A stretch of DNA of 64,000 bases from Streptomyces sp. NBC_01304. Lineage in GTDB: Bacteria; Actinomycetota; Actinomycetes; Streptomycetales; Streptomycetaceae. The stretch covers positions 2,356,001-2,420,000 of the forward strand of contig NZ_CP109055.1 in assembly GCF_035975855.1 (NCBI RefSeq), in the 5' to 3' direction. The notes beneath the pieces are model-generated. The model did no database searches and had not been told where the DNA came from. It saw only the letters and a list, made by a program, of their open reading frames with translations. Within the stretch, counting starts at the first letter, position 1. Each line of letters opens with the position of its first letter. The position numbers and the translations under genes were made by a program. Of the stretch, positions 60,128 to 64,000 are shown one piece after another.

Positions 60128-62103
60128 TTGGACAGCTCCAGGGTCGCGATGCCGGGCGGTCTGATGCCGAAGGTCTGGGCATACAGGGAGAGTTCGGACT
60201 CCAGTACGCGGATCATGGTGTCCGCGCGACGGAAGCCGTGCCCCTCCCCCTCGAAGGCGATGTAGGCGTGCGGCACCCGGCGCCCCGCCATCCGGGCGAG
60301 GAACCGCTCGCACTGGGAGGGCGGGCAGATCACGTCGTCCAGGCCCTGCAGGAGCAGGAACGGCGCGGTGATCCTGTCCGCCTGGGCGGCGGGCGAGCGC
60401 TCCTGGTAGCGGCCCGGGACCTCGGCGAGCGGCCCGACCAGGGACTCCAGGTACTGCGACTCGAAGTCGTGGGTCTCGCCGGTGGCCCAGCCGGTGAGGT
60501 CGAGGATCGGGTAGATGACGGTGCCGCAGGCGTACACATCGGTCAGGGCGAGCGAGGCCGCCGCGGTCCAGCCGCCCGCGCTGCCGCCCCGGATGGCGAG
60601 CCGCGCCGGGTCGGCGGTGCCCTCCTCGGCGAGGGCGAGGGCGACGGCCGCGCAGTCCTCGACGTCGACGACGCCCCACTGCTCGCGCAGCCGGTTGCGA
60701 TACGCGCGGCCGTACCCGGTCGAGCCGCCGTAGTTGACCTCGGCGACGCCGATGCCGCGCGAGGTGAAGTAGGCGATCTCCAGGTCGAGCACGAGCGGGG
60801 CGTGCCCGGTCGGCCCGCCGTGCACCCACACCACGTAGGGCGGCAACTCGGCGTCCGGGGCGCGGTGTCGGGGGTTGTGCGGTGGATAGATGTGGGCGTG
60901 GATCTCGCGCCCTGCCGGGCCGCTGAAGGTGCGGATCTGGGGTTCGGGATAGTAGGTGGGGTCCACCGGGTCGTCGTGTGTGGCGCCGATGACGCGGGCC
61001 CGGCCGCTGGAGGTGTCGAGCTCCACGACCTCGTACGCGCTGCGCGGGCTCGCGGCGACGCCGACGACGCGGCTGCCGTGGGTGGTGAGGGTGCCGGACC
61101 ACTCGGTCCAGGGGCCCGCGGCGTCGACGACTTCCCCGGTCTCCGGGTCGAGTATCCCGAGCGCGGTGGCGCCCTTGCCGTGCACGACGGCGATCAGGCC
61201 GTTGTCCAGCGGTGCGAACCAGCGCACGCCGATCTTCCACAGCGGTCCCGCGAACTCCTCGTCACGCCGGCACAGCGCGACCGCTCCGCCCCGGTCGTCG
61301 GCCCGGTACAGGTTCCACCAGCCGGTGCGGTCCGACGCGAAGAGCAGGGTCCCGTCCGGCGCCCACTCGGCCTGGGCGATCGACTCCTCGGGTCCGCCCG
61401 CGACCGCCGACGCCACACCGAAGCGGCCGTCCTCGCCGACGTCGGCGACCAACAACTCGGTGCCGTCCCAGGGCATCCGCGGGTGGTCCCAGGCGAGCCA
61501 GGCCGCACGCCGTCCGTCGGGCGAGAGCCGGGCGCCGGTGACGAAGCGGTGCCGTCCGTCGGACAGCTCCCGCACCGCGCTCCGGTCCTCGGCGGCCGAG
61601 CCGTCGAGCGGTACGGCCGCGATCACCCGGCGCACATCACTGGGTCCGTCCCCGGTGAACTCCTCGAGCACGCACCACACTTCGCCCAGGTCGGGGCGCA
61701 GCTGCGGATCAGCCCAGCGGATGCCTTCGCCGACCGGCGAGACGGGGGTCAGGGGCCGGGGCTCGCTGCCGGGTATGTCCGGCTCGTACGCGTACAGCCG
61801 CTGGTCCGTGAAGTTGACGAACACCAGGAGCGGCCCGCCGCCCTGCTGCGCTCCGGCCCAGGGCCGGCCGCCGTACTCGATGACCCTGCTGCGGACGTTC
61901 CACGGCGCGGGCAGCACCGACTCCTCGCCGCCCTCGGCCCGCCGCCGCACCAGCGCCCGGCGCCCGCCCTCGGTCGGGCGGGGCGCGGTCCACCACACCT
62001 CGTCCCCGACGAACTCCGCGTACTCCGGCCGCCCGTCGTGGGAGGCCGCGAGCGCGGCGTCGATCGGTGATGTCCAGGCTCCGTACGCCTCGGTGCGCAC
62101 CAT
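60124..62103 (-). CDS. Prolyl oligopeptidase-family (S9) serine peptidase
   Basis: 659 residues. A seven-bladed propeller (residues 30-400) with repeated D-G-x-x-x-x-W and S-P-D-G-R-R-A-A-W-L motifs, then an alpha/beta hydrolase: VVWVHGGPTGHAPLVLDLEIAYFTSRGIGVAEVNYGGSTGYGRAYRNRLREQWGVVDVEDC, LAIRGGSAGGWTAAASL (nucleophile Ser), LLQGLDDVICPPSQCE (Asp) and GEGHGFRRADTM (His). Dipeptidyl- or acylaminoacyl-peptidase type. Cytoplasmic; no signal peptide. ATG at 62103. It lies 14 nt after the M20 gene stop. Confidence 0.93.
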   Translation of the reverse strand: MVRTEAYGAWTSPIDAALAASHDGRPEYAEFVGDEVWWTAPRPTEGGRRALVRRRAEGGEESVLPAPWNVRSRVIEYGGRPWAGAQQGGGPLLVFVNFTDQRLYAYEPDIPGSEPRPLTPVSPVGEGIRWADPQLRPDLGEVWCVLEEFTGDGPSDVRRVIAAVPLDGSAAEDRSAVRELSDGRHRFVTGARLSPDGRRAAWLAWDHPRMPWDGTELLVADVGEDGRFGVASAVAGGPEESIAQAEWAPDGTLLFASDRTGWWNLYRADDRGGAVALCRRDEEFAGPLWKIGVRWFAPLDNGLIAVVHGKGATALGILDPETGEVVDAAGPWTEWSGTLTTHGSRVVGVAASPRSAYEVVELDTSSGRARVIGATHDDPVDPTYYPEPQIRTFSGPAGREIHAHIYPPHNPRHRAPDAELPPYVVWVHGGPTGHAPLVLDLEIAYFTSRGIGVAEVNYGGSTGYGRAYRNRLREQWGVVDVEDCAAVALALAEEGTADPARLAIRGGSAGGWTAAASLALTDVYACGTVIYPILDLTGWATGETHDFESQYLESLVGPLAEVPGRYQERSPAAQADRITAPFLLLQGLDDVICPPSQCERFLARMAGRRVPHAYIAFEGEGHGFRRADTMIRVLESELSLYAQTFGIRPPGIATLELSK

Positions 62104-62117
62104 GTCCCCCACTTTCC

Positions 62118-63485
62118 CTAGACCGTTCGCAGAAATCGGTCCAGCACACGAACCCCGAAGTGCAGTGCCTCGACCGGCACCCGCTCGTCCACGCCGTGGA
62201 AGAGCGCCTGATAGTCGAAGCCCTCGGGCAGTTTCAGCGGCGAGAAGCCGTAGCCGGTGATGCCGAGGCGGGAGAACTGCTTGGCGTCCGTGCCACCCGA
62301 CATGCAGTACGGCACCACATGTGCCCCTGGGTCGAACTCTTCCAGCGCCGCCTTCATCGCGGCATACGTGGGTGAGTCGACGGGGGCCTGCAGTGCGACC
62401 TCGCCGTGGTGGTAGTCCCAGGAAACATCGGGTCCGGTGAGCGCGTCCATGGTGGTGCGGAACTCTGCTTCGCCGCCGGGCACCACACGGCCGTCGACAT
62501 AGGCCGTGGCGTGCCCGGGGATCACATTGACCTTGTATCCGGCCTCGAGGACCGTGGGGTTGGCGCTGTTGCGCACGGTGGGCTCGACGAGGGACGCGGC
62601 CGGGCCCAGCTTGCTCAGGAGCAGGTCGACGTCGAAGTCCGGGGCGTCGACGTCCGCGTCGATGCCGAGGACCGCGGCCAGTTCGGTGAGCGCGGCACGC
62701 ACGGTGGGGGTGAGGCGGACCGGCCACTCGTGGTCCCCGATGCGGGCGACGGCGGCCGCGAGCCTGCTGACCGCGTTGGCGCGGTTGACCTTGGAGCCGT
62801 GTCCTGCGCGGCCCTCGGCGGTGAGCTTGAGCCAGGCGGTGCCCCGCTCCCCCGCCGCGACGGGGTAGAGGCGCAGGCCGCCACCTGCGTGGAAGGTGAA
62901 GGCGCCGGACTCGCTGATGCCCTCGGTGCAGCCCTCGAAGAGGTGGCGCTGGTGGTCGGCGAGGAAGCCGGAGCCGTCGATGGCGCTGGCCTCCTCGTCG
63001 GCGGTGAAGGCGATCACGATGTCCCGGCGGGGGCGGATTCCCGCGCGCGCCCAGCCGCGTACGACGGACAGGATCATCGCGTCCATGTTCTTCATGTCGA
63101 TCGCGCCCCGGCCCCAGACCACGCCGTCGCGGATCTCGCCGGAGAACGGGTGCACCTGCCAGTCGTCGGCCTCGGCGGGCACGACGTCCAGGTGGCCGTG
63201 GACGAGCAGCGCGTCGGCAGAGGGGTCGGTGCCCTCGATGCGCGCCACGACGTTCGTCCGGCCCTTGGTGCGCTCCAGCATGGCCGGTTCCAGACCTGCG
63301 CCCGCCAGCTGCTCGGCGGCGTACTCGGCGGCCGGGCGCTCCTGGCAGTCGCCGCTGCCTCGGTTGGTGGTGTCGATGCGGATCAGGTCGGACGTGAACC
63401 GCACGACCTCGTCGAGCGCCTCGTCGTCCACCTCGCCGGCTGCGCGCTCGGCAACTGCCCGGGCGCCTGACTGGCGGTCAGCCAT
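62118..63485 (-). CDS. M20-family metallopeptidase
   Basis: 455 residues. DALLVHGHLDVVPAEADDW (metal His and Asp), GRGAIDMKNMDAMI (bridging Asp), FTADEEASAIDGSGF (catalytic Glu-Glu) and a C-terminal YCMSGGTDAKQFSRLGITGYGFSPL with the last His GVDERVPVEALHFGV. Zn-dependent amino- or carboxypeptidase of small peptides. ATG at 63485 overlaps the M55 gene end by 8 nt. Second gene of the peptidase operon. Confidence 0.93.
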   Translation of the reverse strand: MADRQSGARAVAERAAGEVDDEALDEVVRFTSDLIRIDTTNRGSGDCQERPAAEYAAEQLAGAGLEPAMLERTKGRTNVVARIEGTDPSADALLVHGHLDVVPAEADDWQVHPFSGEIRDGVVWGRGAIDMKNMDAMILSVVRGWARAGIRPRRDIVIAFTADEEASAIDGSGFLADHQRHLFEGCTEGISESGAFTFHAGGGLRLYPVAAGERGTAWLKLTAEGRAGHGSKVNRANAVSRLAAAVARIGDHEWPVRLTPTVRAALTELAAVLGIDADVDAPDFDVDLLLSKLGPAASLVEPTVRNSANPTVLEAGYKVNVIPGHATAYVDGRVVPGGEAEFRTTMDALTGPDVSWDYHHGEVALQAPVDSPTYAAMKAALEEFDPGAHVVPYCMSGGTDAKQFSRLGITGYGFSPLKLPEGFDYQALFHGVDERVPVEALHFGVRVLDRFLRTV

Positions 63486-64000
63486 ACTGCTCCTCCACCG
63501 CGGCCGAGACGATCGTGGTGACCGCCTTGAAGGTCCGAATCCCCTCGTACATGTCCTGCGAGGTATACGCGACCTTGCGCTCCCCGGTTCGCCCGACACC
63601 CGGAACGACCGTCGCCGCCATCGACAGGTGCTCCGCGTCGAACTCCAGCTCCACGGTGAAGGGCCCGCCGCGCACCGGCTCGTGCCGCACCGCGAGCGCC
63701 GCCGCCTCCTTGGCCGCGGCCCTGATGTCACCGGCCGTGCGCGCGGGGGTGCGGCACACCGCCGCGTACCGCGATACGTGGTCCTTCACCGCGACCTTGC
63801 GTGCCTCGGGCGCATAGCCGAGGGCGTCGTCACAGGTCAGATCGTCACCGGTGACGAGGATGACGGGCACTCCGTACTCCGCGACCACCTGCGCGTTCAG
63901 CAGGCCCTCGCTCGCCCGCACGCCGTTCAGCCACACCCCGGTGATCGAGTTGGCCAGATAGGTGTGCGCGAGCACGCCCTCCGCGCCCGCGCCCGTGTGG
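63478..64000 (-). CDS. M55-family D-aminopeptidase (5' end outside the window)
   Basis: About 173 residues of the C-terminal part are present; M55 proteins are about 270-280. HTGAGAEGVLAHTYLANSITGVWLNGVRASEGLLNAQVVAEYGVPVILVTGDDLTCDDA matches DppA-type D-aminopeptidases, whose metal ligands include the first His and the Glu of ASEGLLNA. FTVELEFDAEHLSMAATVVPGVGRTGERKVAYTSQDMYEGIRTFKAVTTIV is the C-terminal domain. D-aminopeptidases release D-amino acids from peptides. It is the first gene seen of the peptidase operon; more may lie outside. Confidence 0.88.
   Translation of the reverse strand, partial: HTGAGAEGVLAHTYLANSITGVWLNGVRASEGLLNAQVVAEYGVPVILVTGDDLTCDDALGYAPEARKVAVKDHVSRYAAVCRTPARTAGDIRAAAKEAAALAVRHEPVRGGPFTVELEFDAEHLSMAATVVPGVGRTGERKVAYTSQDMYEGIRTFKAVTTIVSAAVEEQYG

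Noticed and set aside
59842..62070. 742-codon plus-strand open frame
   Set aside because: Antisense to the S66 and S9 peptidase genes, both of which have full catalytic motifs.

Overview
The window is actinobacterial and almost certainly Streptomyces or a close relative. Base composition is very GC-rich and third codon positions are nearly always G or C. GTG starts and 4-nt ATGA/GTGA start-stop overlaps are frequent. The gas-vesicle gene order O-A-F-G-Y-Z-J-L-S-K is the one known from Streptomyces. No tRNA, rRNA, CRISPR array, intact insertion sequence, prophage or polyketide/peptide synthase cluster was seen. The species cannot be named from this sequence.

Layout. 1-2724: 3' end of a respiratory nitrate reductase operon (narH partial, narJ, narI). 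2757-7385: FAD/NAD(P) oxidoreductase, GAF/LuxR regulator, and a DnaK paralogue preceded by a HAIR-like HspR operator. 7568-12831: giant HEAT-repeat protein (probable leaderless mRNA), a 0.2-kb MITE-like inverted-repeat element, OsmC. 13323-18614: a soluble protein with a caspase-like His/Cys signature, an APC permease, a membrane-anchored phosphodiesterase. 18770-22974: two metallo-beta-lactamase-fold proteins, DedA, and a lysine-free aminotransferase homologue. 23240-28952: cell-surface protein, ANTAR and PAS/GAF regulators, SigB-type sigma factor, TPP enzyme. 29016-36868: small stress-type proteins (CBS pair, DUF6158, bacterial eRF1-like), ABC-F ATPase, PAP2/lipid-kinase fusion, methyltransferase, hydrophobic miniprotein. 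36901-42263: complete ten-gene gas vesicle operon on the minus strand. 42425-46463: transketolase, enolase-superfamily protein, small kinase. 46500-50985: Holin-X protein, DGPF/ECF42 sigma pair, Nudix hydrolase, DeoR regulator, VOC protein. 51044-58950: M48 protease, DUF5107/TPR protein, arginase-fold protein, acetyltransferase, small secreted and membrane proteins, secreted X-Pro-peptidase-like hydrolase. 59177-64000: a tight four-gene peptidase operon (M55, M20, S9, S66).

How it fits together. The first two thirds read as a stress, dormancy and low-oxygen neighbourhood: nitrate respiration, chaperone, a SigB-type sigma factor with several SigB-like promoters nearby, a pyruvate-oxidase-like TPP enzyme, CBS and eRF1-like proteins of the kind found in the mycobacterial dormancy regulon, and gas vesicle genes. 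The last third is ordinary catabolic and envelope metabolism. This grouping is inference from family knowledge; no regulon was demonstrated.

Intergenic DNA is unusually rich in short tandem repeats (5, 9, 12, 15, 16, 17, 20, 21 bp units). In four places the repeat spans the stop codon of the upstream gene. A second dispersed palindromic repeat family has four copies in the window.
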